Positions 1 to 9,197 of a stretch of DNA of 64,000 nucleotides are shown piece by piece. The stretch lies in contig JAISBP010000001.1 in assembly GCA_031266135.1 (NCBI GenBank), forward strand, positions 1 through 64,000, read 5' to 3'. The stretch comes from Holosporales bacterium (GTDB lineage: Bacteria > Pseudomonadota > Alphaproteobacteria > RUG11792). The notes beneath the pieces are model-generated. The model had not been told where the DNA came from, made no database searches, and worked only from the letters and a program-made list of their open reading frames with translations. The position numbers and the translations under genes were made by a program. Each line of letters starts with the position of its first letter. The first letter of the stretch is position 1.

Positions 1-15
1 CCCCCCCCCCCCCCC
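1..15. repeat. Poly-C tract (15 C) at window edge
   Basis: The first 15 bases are all C. They lie 37 bases beyond the stop of the HtrA-like gene and are in no reading frame I can see. It could be another homopolymer contingency tract or a place where an assembly ended. The gene it might belong to is outside the window. Confidence 0.5.
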
Positions 16-52
16 TTACAGTTTTCTCACTTAAAGAGGCTTAGTTATTAGT

Positions 53-1537
53 TCATTTAACATCTTTTACTTTCCATCTTCTTTCTTTTTGATCAAAAAC
101 ATGCAATACAGCATCTGCGAATTCTGGATTATGCTTGACGATCATGCTTGATTCCTGTAAATCTCCACCAACTCGAATATAGCAAATCGTAAATACTTTT
201 TTCTTAAGTAAACTTGGAACAACTGAAATAAAATCATCAATTGACGAAATTTTCTGGCCATCTATAGAGGTGATTTGAGCTATTCCTTGCGCGCTCTTGT
301 TATTAGATGAAGAAAGAATTGCATTGAATGGAGAGCCCAATTCACTATCGGCGAAATACACACCATTCGTTGCCTTTCCGGTATTAATCTTTAAATCATC
401 TGTTGGCTCGAAAAACGTTGTCCCTGCAAATGAGAAAAGTTTCAGTTTAGAATTAACTGATAATTCATAAACCGGTAAAGTATACTCAATTTTATCACCA
501 TTTCTATATGCCGTAATTTCTATAGCTTTACCGGAGGATTCATGAATGATCTTATCAATATCTTTAAGCTCAGGACCAATTGACTTGCCATTGACGGACA
601 ATATAACGTCTCCAGCTCGTGCAGGGCTACTTTCTGATCCATAAGAAGTCAATTTCCTGCTTACCACGAGGATCTTATTATTTGCACTTGGGAAGGCGTT
701 TTCATACTCTTTTGCCACCTTTTCAGGAACTGCACCGGATGCGACGACATCCTGGAGAGAGGCATAGTCAAAGATACATCCGCAGAAGTATCGCTTGAAC
801 GTCTTACCACTTGCAAGGCAAGCAACCACCGGAGTCACGTAGGAGATAGGCAACGCTGCTCCCGACACGAATTTCCCGCCATATAGAAGGCCTATGACTT
901 CTCCAGAATCGTTTAAGACTGGAGATCCGCTCGCTCCTGGAACCGTCAATCCTGAGAACTGGAATGATTGCTCAGGTAAAGTCTTTATCCACAGAATACT
1001 ACTGACATCAAATATAGCTCCCGTATAAATCGAAAACTCATTACTAGCTGAGTTCCCCATGCTATAGACCGTAGTATTTACCGTGACTGGTTCACTTGAA
1101 CATTTCAGCGCGATGCAATATTCAGGGATATCTTTTGGTTCAACGACAAGAATGGCGAAGTCATAGCATGGATCAATGTAAGCGAGCCTGGCCTCAGCAG
1201 TCTTACCATTCCCAAATTTCACTTCATACGTACAGACTGCAAACTCTCCAGCAATGTGGGCATTTGTTACTATGAACCCCAGCTTAAGGTCAGTAATAAA
1301 TCCAGTTCCGCTCCATGATTTATCGTTTATGAGTTTATTGAGGATAACATGTGCGGTAACGCTAATCGTTACGACCCCCTTTCTGGTTGCATCATAAAGA
1401 TCTCTCTGGTTAGATTCCTGTGCTTTATCGGCGCTCTTTTGGTGGGAATATATTCTAAACGGGGTAAATGAAGAGGAACTAGCCTCCACGAAACTAAAAT
1501 TAGAAAATAGAAAGAACGGTAATAACAATCTCCTCAT
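53..1537 (-). CDS. Exported HtrA/Deg-like serine protease with PDZ domain
   Basis: A 494-residue protein. I chose the internal ATG at 1537 because it is followed at once by a signal peptide (MRRLLLPFFLFSNFSFVEA); the longer frame adds 24 residues of no export character. The trypsin-fold S1C domain spans about residues 50-210 with the triad His94 (TNAHI), Asp127 (DFAIL) and Ser203. The serine motif is GASGSP instead of the usual GNSGGP. A PDZ domain follows at about 290-370 (ARAGDVILSVNGK) and a weaker PDZ-like segment lies near the C-terminus. The family degrades or refolds misfolded periplasmic proteins, and some pathogen members are exported. The variant serine loop makes the specificity uncertain. 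It is followed downstream only by the window edge. No clear Shine-Dalgarno sequence precedes the start. Confidence 0.85.
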   Translation of the reverse strand: MRRLLLPFFLFSNFSFVEASSSSFTPFRIYSHQKSADKAQESNQRDLYDATRKGVVTISVTAHVILNKLINDKSWSGTGFITDLKLGFIVTNAHIAGEFAVCTYEVKFGNGKTAEARLAYIDPCYDFAILVVEPKDIPEYCIALKCSSEPVTVNTTVYSMGNSASNEFSIYTGAIFDVSSILWIKTLPEQSFQFSGLTVPGASGSPVLNDSGEVIGLLYGGKFVSGAALPISYVTPVVACLASGKTFKRYFCGCIFDYASLQDVVASGAVPEKVAKEYENAFPSANNKILVVSRKLTSYGSESSPARAGDVILSVNGKSIGPELKDIDKIIHESSGKAIEITAYRNGDKIEYTLPVYELSVNSKLKLFSFAGTTFFEPTDDLKINTGKATNGVYFADSELGSPFNAILSSSNNKSAQGIAQITSIDGQKISSIDDFISVVPSLLKKKVFTICYIRVGGDLQESSMIVKHNPEFADAVLHVFDQKERRWKVKDVK

Positions 1538-2170
1538 GGAAATAACTTCAAACTCACGAAAGATATACAGGATGCTACAATACCACATCAAATCGGAATT
1601 GTGAAACAAGTTTCTAGAAGGATATGTGAATGCCTCAACACCCTACATAATATCTAATTTCCCTGGAAAATGAACGGCATTTATACATAATTGAGAGTAC
1701 ACTTCCACTAGATCGTGTTATTTGATGGGTAAAAGAAGGATATCTATCAACAATTGTTTCATTTTACAGTAAATTATTTTTCAAAAATTAACGAATTCTT
1801 AATGTTTTTATGCTATTTTCTTATACACCATCCCAAACCCCCACCCACCCGGGGCCGTCCGGGTTCTTCGTCTTGTATCTTGTATTCATTCAAGATACAC
1901 TTGAGTGTATCATATTTTGTTTAATAAAACGTTAACAGAGCATAAATTTAAATGGAAGGAATATTATGGTTTAAATGAATGCTTAAAATTAAGCATCTTA
2001 AATCTTTTTCACCAAGATATCTGAGGGCAAAACAATCTTCAAACACTCGGATTTGCGGTGAAAATCAAACGTGTGGGGTGTTGAGTGCGAATGCAACAAA
2101 CACTAGAACATTACGCTTGTTTTATGATAGACTGCCATTATGTTGAGGCCGAGTGTAGTTATATTGTCTT
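1538..2170. other. Intergenic region before rpmH
   Basis: No supported gene. It holds the long form of repeat A (1788-1935) and presumably the rpmH promoter. I saw no DnaA-box cluster that would mark an origin. Confidence 0.5.
1788..1935 (+). repeat. Repeat A copy 1 (long form, 148 bp)
   Basis: Bounded by imperfect terminal inverted repeats: TTAACGAATTCTTAATG at the left and the reverse complement of TTAACGTTTTATTAAAC at the right. It contains the family's C-rich core CCCCCACCCACCCGGG. It carries about 50 extra bases with an inner inverted repeat (TTGTATCTTG and CAAGATACAC) that the 98-bp copies lack. Copy 2 at 15.9-16.1 kb shares this long form. Confidence 0.85.
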
Positions 2171-2305
2171 ATGAAGCGTACGTATCAACCGAGTAATTTA
2201 GTTAGGAAAAGGAGGCACGGGTTCCTGAGCCGTATGTCCACCGTCGGTGGTCGGAAGGTTCTGTCTGCAAGGAGAGCCAAGGGGCGTAAGCGTCTCTGTG
2301 CTTAA
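2171..2305 (+). CDS. rpmH: 50S ribosomal protein L34
   Basis: A 44-residue, very basic protein beginning [18 protein letters not shown] and containing the family core [18 protein letters not shown]34 is a small protein of the large ribosomal subunit. It heads the usual cluster rpmH-rnpA-yidD-yidC, all on the plus strand and tightly spaced, so it is likely the first gene of that operon. The frame is short but complete and the length is normal for the family. Confidence 0.95.
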   Translation: MKRTYQPSNLVRKRRHGFLSRMSTVGGRKVLSARRAKGRKRLCA

Positions 2306-2334
2306 GGGTAGATAATCTCTTCGTTTGTGAGTCA

Positions 2335-2709
2335 ATGGTCATGCCGATCGTCATGAAGCGGAGGTCGCAGTTCCTTGAGGTCTGTAAATCTGGAGCTCGT
2401 TCCAAGACCGATTCCATCATCTCGATCTGTCACAAGGATTCGAGGGCACATCGCCCGATCGTGGGATATACGGCCAGTCGCCGTGTCGGAGGAGCAGTCT
2501 GTAGGAACCGGGCCAAGCGCCGCCTAAGATCCATAGTCCGCGAATTGGAAGACCTGTTTGTACCGGGGTACACCTTCGTCTTCATAGCGACCGCCAAAAC
2601 CGTCACCTGTGATTTTGGCTTCCTGAAATCTGATTTCATCTATTGTCTGCGTAAATCAAAGGGAAGAGCAGATCTTCCGACGGATAAAGTCAATGCAACC
2701 CAGCGTTAA
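2335..2709 (+). CDS. rnpA: Ribonuclease P protein component
   Basis: Protein subunit of RNase P, which binds the catalytic RNA and helps remove 5' leaders from precursor tRNAs. The frame gives 124 residues. The RNR-type signature [16 protein letters not shown] is present at about residues 55-72, after the N-terminal F-x-x-V-x-x-x-G segment. Three in-frame ATGs (2335, 2341, 2353) are possible; the last gives [10 protein letters not shown], which fits the family best. It overlaps yidD by 17 bases, indicating translational coupling. The preceding gene is rpmH, as in most bacteria. Confidence 0.93.
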   Translation: MVMPIVMKRRSQFLEVCKSGARSKTDSIISICHKDSRAHRPIVGYTASRRVGGAVCRNRAKRRLRSIVRELEDLFVPGYTFVFIATAKTVTCDFGFLKSDFIYCLRKSKGRADLPTDKVNATQR

Positions 2710-2920
2710 GGTTGTCATTTATTTCATCAGGATTTATCAGATATTATCCTCGGGAAAGAGGAGGTGCTGTCGCTACATCCCGTCCTGTTCTGAATACGCA
2801 ATCGAAGCGATTTTAAAGCATGGTTTTGCTAAAGGGTTTTGGCTCATCGTTAAACGTGTGTTAAGATGTAGACCCGGATTTGGAAAATTAAAAAATTGTG
2901 GCTATGATCCGGTTCCATAG
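2693..2920 (+). CDS. yidD: Membrane protein insertion efficiency factor
   Basis: A 75-residue protein with the family's cysteine pattern, including [16 protein letters not shown] and CRPGFG. YidD is a small membrane-associated protein that helps YidC-dependent insertion of inner-membrane proteins. It overlaps the end of rnpA and lies 32 bases before the ATG of yidC, the standard order. Length is normal. Confidence 0.93.
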   Translation: MQPSVKVVIYFIRIYQILSSGKRRCCRYIPSCSEYAIEAILKHGFAKGFWLIVKRVLRCRPGFGKLKNCGYDPVP

Positions 2921-2952
2921 GAATGGCCAGATGATTGGAGCTTTCGGTATAT

Positions 2953-4671
2953 ATGTCATTCAATAATAATGATCAGCCTAATCTTAAAACCATTCTAGTT
3001 ACCCTGACGGCTTTCTTTGTCTTCATGACGGGATATAACTATTTCTTCGAGAACAACACGACGAATAATACGGAGACGCCAAAGCAAACAAAACAATCTG
3101 ATGATACGGAGGAGGATGACAGTAGTCCTCCGGATGAGGAACCAACGAGTGCGCAACTAACGGTCAGTGAGGCCCTCTCCAAAAACTGCAGAATAAATTT
3201 TGAAAATGATGAAATATCTGGCTCCATTAACTTGAAGGGCGGAATACTCGATGAAGTATTACTGAAGCGCTACAAGGAAACCGTCGATAAAGACAGCAAG
3301 AACGTGATGCTATTGACTCCCAAAGATACGCATGCCGAGTCTTATTACATCATCTCATATAAGGACAAAACGAACGATGAGATCATATCGGATGAGACGG
3401 TATGGACCACCGTTGATTCGGGCCGTCGGAAACGCACGATCTCCCTGAAGACTCAGACACAGCACGGAATGGTCATCGAACGGACGGTATCATACAATGA
3501 CGGATACCTCATCAACATCAAGGATAAGATCATCAATATCTCCGATAAGGAGCTGAAGGTTTCGGCATCATCAGATTTGGTATGCTCAAATCCGGCCCTC
3601 AATAATTATGCTGTGGTGCACGATGGACTCATCGGACACAACGACGATAAAATAGAGGAGATTAAATACTCGGACATACAAAATAAGACAACCCTGAATA
3701 AGAGCGGATGGTTTGGATATACCGATATATACTGGCTCCGTGCAGTGATCAACAAACATAAAAATACTACGATGAGCTATTCCAAGGTTGGAGATCATTC
3801 GTATAGGTGCTCTACTCACCTCAAAAAGGATCGTAAAATCAAGCCGGGGAGCATCACGGAGCTCTCGTATTCCGTCTTCGTGGGCCCCAAAGACGTGAAG
3901 TTATTGAGGGAATACTCAGACCGCCTAGATCTATACAAATTTGATATGGCCATCGATTTTGGATGGTTCTTCATGATAACGAAACCATTGTTGCAGCTCC
4001 TCGGATTTTTGGGGCATCTTTTCTCGAGTATGTGGGTCGTCATCCTGGTGTTGACTCTCCTCTTCAAGGTCCTGACGTATCCCCTCATGAAGAAGTCATT
4101 TTCATCGGCCGCGAAGATGAGGGAGCTGCAGCCCAAGATCGCCTCACTTCAGAAGGTGTATGGGGGCGACAAGCTCCGGATGAATCAGGAGATGATGCTG
4201 CTCTACAAAAAGGAGAATGTATCGCCGATGTCCGGGTGTTTACCGATGCTCCTTCAGGCACCGATATTCTTCTGTCTCTATAAGGTCTTCTTCATCAGCA
4301 TAGACATGAGGCATGCCCCGTTGTTTGGGTGGATACATGATCTGTCGGCTCCCGATCCCGTATACATATCCAATCTATTTGGGATGATCGATTGGGATCC
4401 ACCGTCGTTACTAAAGATCGGTATCTGGCCTCTGATTATGGGCCTCACCATGTTATTGCAACAAAAATTGTCGAGCGGAAGTAATAAGAGAACGGGCACC
4501 GAAAAAACGAGTGAAATGAAGATACAGGAGAATATGATGCTGATCATGCCGGTCCTATTTACGTATATCTGCGCATCATTCCCGGTGGGGGTCGTCATAT
4601 ACTGGACCATCAGCAATATCTTCAGCATAATCCAACAGTATTACGTGAATAATAGTGTTAAGAAGAAGTAA
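2953..4671 (+). CDS. yidC: Membrane protein insertase YidC
   Basis: A 572-residue insertase of the Oxa1/YidC family, acting alone or with SecYEG to insert inner-membrane proteins. An N-terminal membrane anchor (about residues 14-30) is followed by an acidic, Asn/Thr-rich linker, the large periplasmic domain (about 60-330) and the conserved insertase core with five membrane segments (from FGWFFMITKPLLQLLG to GVVIYWTISNIFSIIQQYY). I start at ATG 2953, with GGAG about 12 bases upstream; a TTG at 2935 would add six residues. The 3' end (bases 4633-4680) reappears twice downstream at 5338-5359 and 5985-6032 as part of a tandem duplication, and its last codons overlap the convergent gene at 4658. 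Confidence 0.96.
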   Translation: MSFNNNDQPNLKTILVTLTAFFVFMTGYNYFFENNTTNNTETPKQTKQSDDTEEDDSSPPDEEPTSAQLTVSEALSKNCRINFENDEISGSINLKGGILDEVLLKRYKETVDKDSKNVMLLTPKDTHAESYYIISYKDKTNDEIISDETVWTTVDSGRRKRTISLKTQTQHGMVIERTVSYNDGYLINIKDKIINISDKELKVSASSDLVCSNPALNNYAVVHDGLIGHNDDKIEEIKYSDIQNKTTLNKSGWFGYTDIYWLRAVINKHKNTTMSYSKVGDHSYRCSTHLKKDRKIKPGSITELSYSVFVGPKDVKLLREYSDRLDLYKFDMAIDFGWFFMITKPLLQLLGFLGHLFSSMWVVILVLTLLFKVLTYPLMKKSFSSAAKMRELQPKIASLQKVYGGDKLRMNQEMMLLYKKENVSPMSGCLPMLLQAPIFFCLYKVFFISIDMRHAPLFGWIHDLSAPDPVYISNLFGMIDWDPPSLLKIGIWPLIMGLTMLLQQKLSSGSNKRTGTEKTSEMKIQENMMLIMPVLFTYICASFPVGVVIYWTISNIFSIIQQYYVNNSVKKK

Positions 4672-5248
4672 GAGCTGTAAGGCCTGGGAGAAGTAATCTC
4701 AGTCTAAAGGTAATCGATTCAGTTGGAGATGAGAAATAATTGGCGATCATCTCAATTCTAAAGGATGAACCTGGAATATTAACGATCATTTCTTGTGTTG
4801 GATTGTCATCAAAACTAATAAGGCAAGAGTTACGCAGTTCCACACGCTGGTCATTGAGAATAGTGAATACTAAACGAGTAGAATTTGGCTTGGGAAAAAT
4901 ATCGAAAATATTCTTTTTCAATTCATGAGTAATTAGCCGATCATCTGCTCGAATCGCTAGAGTAATGGCATTTATGTTAATAAGATTCTGCCAATACATC
5001 ACATTTTGAGGTGGTGGCTGGCCAGGATGCAATCCTGCAGGGAGTACACAAACCCTGGCTTCACACCATGTATGATCTAAAATCGATCTCCAATCAGGAT
5101 TTAATAGTCGGACTCCATACCGTACTTCAGTAAACCTAGGTTGATTCAATAATTCTTCCAACTCCATTCCAAATACGTCTTGCCCCCCCCCTCCAATCCA
5201 TAACCCACTCATAGCGATCATGAAAAGCTTTCTAAATCTGACGATCAT
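4658..5248 (-). CDS. Exported orphan protein, tandem family copy 1 (poly-G in frame)
   Basis: A 196-residue protein of unknown function. The N-terminus MIVRFRKLFMIAMSGLWIGGGG is a signal-peptide-like segment ending in a glycine run encoded by nine consecutive G, then QDVFGMELEELLN. The body looks beta-rich and shares with copy 3 the block DDNPTQEMIVNIPGSSFRIEM near residue 150. It is convergent with yidC and overlaps its last 14 bases, so its C-terminus is read antisense to the yidC tail. The poly-G tract is in frame here (12 bases between ATT and CAA). The upstream region, including a TATAAT, is conserved among the three copies. Probably a secreted, phase-variable effector; no known family recognised. 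Confidence 0.8.
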   Translation of the reverse strand: MIVRFRKLFMIAMSGLWIGGGGQDVFGMELEELLNQPRFTEVRYGVRLLNPDWRSILDHTWCEARVCVLPAGLHPGQPPPQNVMYWQNLININAITLAIRADDRLITHELKKNIFDIFPKPNSTRLVFTILNDQRVELRNSCLISFDDNPTQEMIVNIPGSSFRIEMIANYFSSPTESITFRLRLLLPGLTALTSS

Positions 5249-5359
5249 ACTTCTATTTATTTCCGTAAAGTATTCTGAATGGCAATTATATTTTATTCCA
5301 GGCAGAATTAATATGCAGGATATTTTGTAATACCCACCAACAGTGTTAAGAAGAAGTAA

Positions 5360-5895
5360 TTATTGCAATTCTAAGCTAACCGCAACTGATTCAAGAATAT
5401 CTGACCTAAGCTCGGCGATAACACTGATAGATCTACCCAATTCGGGAATTTGGAAAGTACTCTCTTGGACTAGACCAGAACTAAAAAAGACACTCTCAGT
5501 CCTAATGTCACGGCGGGGTGGTCCCCTAAAAAGGGTGAGCTCTAATACAGAGGAGCGCGGACAATTCCTGGGAACACGTAAATCTTGCATCAGCAAGTAG
5601 AGATTTTCGTTCCCTGGCACTTGATTAGCTAAAGAGGCAACTCCGACCTCTATCTGCCTTGAATACATAGGACTAGGCATATAAAATAGTCTCCCATTTT
5701 CGTCTTCGCCTGTTGGGCAACCTCGGAAACCAAATGCGGGAACTGTCACCATCTTGAGGGCGAGAAACGCATCCTTCAAAATAAGTGGGTGGAAATTCAA
5801 TAAACTTGCTAACTCCATTCCAAATACGTCTTGCCCCCCCCAATCCATAACCAGCTCACAACGATCATGAAAAGCTTCCTGAATCTAATGATCAT
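5360..5895 (-). pseudogene. Exported orphan protein, tandem family copy 2 (frame off by one G)
   Basis: Related to its two neighbours. From the ATG at 5895 the signal peptide reads MIIRFRKLFMIVVSWLWI and then meets eight G; nine (or six) are needed to continue into QDVFGMELASLLN. As sequenced the frame is broken. The remaining open frame from 5848 (162 residues) starts inside the tract. The rest of the protein is open to the stop at 5360 and keeps residues typical of a secreted domain. The single-base defect sits exactly in the homopolymer, so this may be an OFF phase and not a dead gene. The unit also carries a shortened yidC tail (5338-5359). Divergence from copies 1 and 3 is large in the middle of the protein. 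Confidence 0.7.
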
Positions 5896-5984
5896 ATTCC
5901 TATTTATTTCCGTAAAGCGCTCCGGATGGCAATTATATTTCATTCTATATCTAATTGATATACAAGATATTTTGTAATACCCAC

Positions 5985-6032
5985 CAGCAGTACTACTTGA
6001 ATAACGGTGTCAAGAAGAAGGCAGAGTTGTAA
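5985..6032 (+). repeat. Copy of the yidC 3' tail
   Basis: 48 bases that match 4633-4680 (the last yidC codons and stop region) at 39 positions. A shortened version lies at 5338-5359. They mark the borders of a tandem duplication of about 0.65-0.7 kb that multiplied the exported gene. Confidence 0.8.
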
Positions 6033-6570
6033 TCTCAGGGTAAAGCAACCTTAATGTGAATAACATTAATTCAATCCTTCCTCCGAAATGGGTAGCGGTC
6101 ATCTCAATTCTAAAGGATGAACCTGGAATATTAACGATCATTTCTTGTGTTGGATTGTCAACAAAATTAAGAGAGTAAACAGCGAAAATGTGGCCTGATC
6201 GGGAATTGTATACCGTAAGTTCTAATTGAGAGATATGAGGATGAGGAAATGGGTTAAATGGATCTGGCATTACCAAATGTCCCTTATTCCAACCTGATAC
6301 AACAAAATGACTTATATTAGAAACTGGTACCTCAACTGACTGCGAATAGAGAGGAAGATCATAATTATGCCCACAGTAAGAAACTTTCGGCCAATTCGTA
6401 CATCCTTCCCCGCAGGAAGCTTCAATCCTGGCAGAGAGGTATAGATCATTCCAATCAGTTTCACTGTGATTCAATAAACTTGCTAACTCCATTCCAAATA
6501 CGTCTTGCCCCCCACCAATCCATAACCAGCTCACAACGATCATGAAAAGCTTCCAGAATCTGATGATCAT
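6010..6570 (-). CDS. Exported orphan protein, tandem family copy 3 (poly-G in frame)
   Basis: A 186-residue protein with the same N-terminus as copies 1 and 2 (MIIRFWKLFMIVVSWLWIGGGQ); here GGT is followed by six G and the frame is intact. Four cysteines near residues 50-70 (ASCGEGCTNWPKVSYCG) could form disulphides after export. The C-terminal third is nearly identical to copy 1 (NPTQEMIVNIPGSSFRIEM), suggesting recent duplication or gene conversion. The end of the gene overlaps a third copy of the yidC tail (5985-6032, 39 of 48 bases identical), showing that the duplicated unit contained the yidC 3' end. Function unknown. Confidence 0.8.
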   Translation of the reverse strand: MIIRFWKLFMIVVSWLWIGGGQDVFGMELASLLNHSETDWNDLYLSARIEASCGEGCTNWPKVSYCGHNYDLPLYSQSVEVPVSNISHFVVSGWNKGHLVMPDPFNPFPHPHISQLELTVYNSRSGHIFAVYSLNFVDNPTQEMIVNIPGSSFRIEMTATHFGGRIELMLFTLRLLYPEITTLPSS

Positions 6571-6985
6571 ATTTCTATTTATTTCCCATAAAATATTCTG
6601 GATAGCAATTATATTTCATTCTATATCAAATTAATATACAAGATATTCATCATCCTCAACTCCCAACATTAATTTTAGCAGCAAATACGAACATTTGAAG
6701 ATCGGTTTATCAATATATACAAAATGGACTCCGATATTACATCCATTACCTTATTGAAGGTGTTGGATTTTAAGCATTCGTATAAGCATCAGTATTTTCT
6801 CCATATAATTTATAGTTCATTAACGTTTTATTGAACAAAATATGATAGTATCCCGGGTGGGTGGGGGTCGGCGGCGGTGTATACGAAAATATACTAAAAA
6901 CATTAAGAATTCGTTAATTTTTAAAAAATATTTCCCACGAAAATAAAATATTTTTTGTTAAATATACTCTTCTTACACATTAAAC
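6571..6985. other. Intergenic region with repeat A and a decayed repeat B
   Basis: No gene seen. Bases about 6712-6812 resemble the middle of repeat B (TTGGATTTTAAGCATTCGTA against TGGATTTCAAGCATTCATA in the 40.6 kb copy) but have lost clear ends. Repeat A copy 3 follows. Confidence 0.5.
6820..6917 (-). repeat. Repeat A copy 3 (98 bp)
   Basis: Same ends (TTAACGTTTTATT and, reverse-complemented, TTAACGAATTCTTAATG) and the same GGGTGGGTGGGGGTCGGCGG core as the other 98-bp copies, in inverse orientation to copy 1. Conserved A/T-rich flanks extend about 30 bases past each end. Confidence 0.85.
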
Positions 6986-8326
6986 TCACAAACCCCTCAA
7001 ATTATTCTCTAGCCAATGGATATCGAATTCACCGGAGATTATATCCTTATTCTGCAGCAACTTCTTATGTAATTCCGCGGTCGTGAAGATGCCGTCGATC
7101 ACCAATTCATCCAGGGCGCACCTCGCCTTCGCAAGGCAAGCATCCCTATCATCGGCATGCACTATCAATTTCGCGATGAGACTATCATAGAAAGGCGGCA
7201 CAACGTAGCCGTTATAGATATGAGAATCTACCCTGACACCGTTCCCTCCAGGGAAAAATAACTCATCAATCTTCCCAGCGGACGGCATAAAAGTCTCTGG
7301 ATTCTCCGCGTTTATCCTGAATTCCATGGCGTGTCCTCGGAGTGTGACATCCTTCTGCTCAATCGATAATTTTTCACCGGCGGCGATTCTTATCTGTTCT
7401 TTTACGATGTCGATACCCGTCACTTCTTCACTGATACTATGCTCGACTTGAAGACGCGTATTCATCTCCATAAAGAAGAACTCTCCATTTTCATAGAGAA
7501 ACTCCAGGGTTCCGACACCGACGTATCCCAGCTTCTTGATCGCCCTCCTCGCGATGTCTCCGATTTCCTTCCTCTGTTTGGGTGTCAATACGACGGACGG
7601 TGATTCCTCGATCAATTTCTGGTGATTCCTTTGGATTGAGCAGTCGCGTTCTCCAAGATGTACGACATTCCCAAAAGAGTCGGCGATTATCTGAATCTCA
7701 ATATGTCGCGGTTTCATGAGGTAGCGTTCCATATACACGGCATCGTTGCCGAAATTAGCCTTAGCCTCCGATCTGGCGAGTTTGAAGGCCCCCTCAATCT
7801 CCGATGGAGAAAGGGCCACTTTCATGCCTTTCCCTCCCCCCCCAGATACGGCCTTAAATAAAACGGGATACTTAATCTCATCGGCAATCTTTTTTATTTC
7901 GGAGATATTATCGATGGCGACATCGGATCCCTTGACCGTCGGTATCCCGTATTTTGTCATCGTCTGTTTGGCGACAACCTTATCCCCCATCATGGCGAGA
8001 TGCCGTGGCTCAGGACCTATGAATTTAATGCCATGTTCAATGACCATCTTCGCAAACTTCTCATTTTCAGATAGGAAACCCACTCCCGGATGAATGGCAT
8101 CGGCGTCGGTTAACTCGGCTGCGCTCAGGATCGATGCAATGTTAAGATAGCTGTCGGAGGACTTGTTCGGCCCAATACACACGCTTTCATCAGCGAATTT
8201 AACGTGCATCAGGGATTCATCGACGACGGAGTGCACGGCAACGGTCTTGATATCCATCATCTTACAGGTCCTCAGAATCCTGATCGCAATATCCCCCCTG
8301 TTGGCAATGAGAATCTTTTTGAACAT
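6986..8326 (-). CDS. accC: Biotin carboxylase subunit of acetyl-CoA carboxylase
   Basis: A 446-residue ATP-grasp enzyme that carboxylates biotin on the carrier protein, the first half-reaction of malonyl-CoA formation for fatty-acid synthesis. The start is placed at MFKKILIANRGDIAIRIL (8326), where the family begins; the longer frame adds 15 residues. Visible motifs: glycine loop SGGGGKGMKV (about 160-170), the HIEIQIIAD and GERDCSIQRNHQK segments, and FMEMNTRLQVEH in the active site. The glycine loop is encoded by eight consecutive G that remain in frame, a useful control for the out-of-frame tracts elsewhere. accB, often just upstream, is not in this window. Confidence 0.96.
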   Translation of the reverse strand: MFKKILIANRGDIAIRILRTCKMMDIKTVAVHSVVDESLMHVKFADESVCIGPNKSSDSYLNIASILSAAELTDADAIHPGVGFLSENEKFAKMVIEHGIKFIGPEPRHLAMMGDKVVAKQTMTKYGIPTVKGSDVAIDNISEIKKIADEIKYPVLFKAVSGGGGKGMKVALSPSEIEGAFKLARSEAKANFGNDAVYMERYLMKPRHIEIQIIADSFGNVVHLGERDCSIQRNHQKLIEESPSVVLTPKQRKEIGDIARRAIKKLGYVGVGTLEFLYENGEFFFMEMNTRLQVEHSISEEVTGIDIVKEQIRIAAGEKLSIEQKDVTLRGHAMEFRINAENPETFMPSAGKIDELFFPGGNGVRVDSHIYNGYVVPPFYDSLIAKLIVHADDRDACLAKARCALDELVIDGIFTTAELHKKLLQNKDIISGEFDIHWLENNLRGL

Positions 8327-8486
8327 ATGACGAAGACTCGACCGATACACAAGCGAATCACAGCATAGCATAAAGAGACGTAATGTCTAGATTAAAGAGA
8401 TGCATAATATATATAGTATAGTTAATAATTCTTTAATAAAGGCGCGTTAAAATCAAGTATACAGTAAGTAAAAACAGGAGTAATAC

Positions 8487-9053
8487 ATGATGTTTAATGC
8501 ATCGATGAAGCAGAGCTCAGCTGTAGCGATAGCGCTATGTACGGCCATGACTTTGAATAATATTTCTTGGAGCTCAGAAGTAATACTCTTGGCAGATCCG
8601 GGAATAAATCAATATACCATAGACCAATTACAACATACCATCAAACTCGACACAACAACTATCGCCATATTAGAAGCACAAAATTGCACGGTACAAGATG
8701 TAATCCTCAGCGATATCCCTCCGCGAGAGATAGAAAGAATTGCTGATGGAGTTCATTGCGTAATTCTAAATGAACAGAGCAGGAAAACACTTGAGCTCGG
8801 GCAAAATGAACAAGATATTGTGACCTATTGGGCAACCCACCGATTCGGGCCAACGTTTATGTCACGCACAAGATATAAAGAAGCAGATATAGCCATAGAT
8901 ATTTATCATGGGAATGGAAAATGGAGCATCGAGCCGGGTACACGGTGCATTCCTGATCTAAGGCAATTAGCCACAGTTAGCATGGAGACCAAAATTCTTG
9001 TCTGTGCACATGCGACGGCACTAGCCAATATATTCTTACCAAGTAGCATTTAG
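8487..9053 (+). CDS. Exported protein of unknown function
   Basis: A 188-residue protein preceded by AGGAG nine bases before the ATG. Residues 1-30 form a signal-peptide-like segment (basic residue, hydrophobic AVAIALCTAMTL, then WSS). The mature part contains an alternating region (about 40-100) with short repeats of the form xxILxxQNCTVQDVILSD, faintly like an irregular leucine-rich or beta-helical segment, and four cysteines. I recognise no family. It stands alone, divergent from accC and followed by another exported orphan in the same direction. Confidence 0.65.
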   Translation: MMFNASMKQSSAVAIALCTAMTLNNISWSSEVILLADPGINQYTIDQLQHTIKLDTTTIAILEAQNCTVQDVILSDIPPREIERIADGVHCVILNEQSRKTLELGQNEQDIVTYWATHRFGPTFMSRTRYKEADIAIDIYHGNGKWSIEPGTRCIPDLRQLATVSMETKILVCAHATALANIFLPSSI

Positions 9054-9197
9054 ATGAATTTGTGCACTCGTAAAATAACTATTGAATAGAAAATTAAATC
9101 GCAATAAAATGTCGACCATTAAAATGTATCGAGAACAGTCGAGCCGGATTATAAGTGATTTTCTGGAGCAATAAATATCTAGACGAAATTAATTAAG

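Noticed and set aside
1538-2170. Replication origin next to rpmH
   Set aside because: rpmH-rnpA is near oriC in many bacteria, but I found no cluster of DnaA boxes, and dnaA, dnaN and gidA are absent.
7820-7845. G8 run (minus strand) in accC as a contingency tract
   Set aside because: It codes the conserved glycine loop SGGGGKG and the frame is intact; used as control instead. The same applies to G runs in xseA (RGGGS), ftsA (TGGGS) and mutS (NMGGKS).
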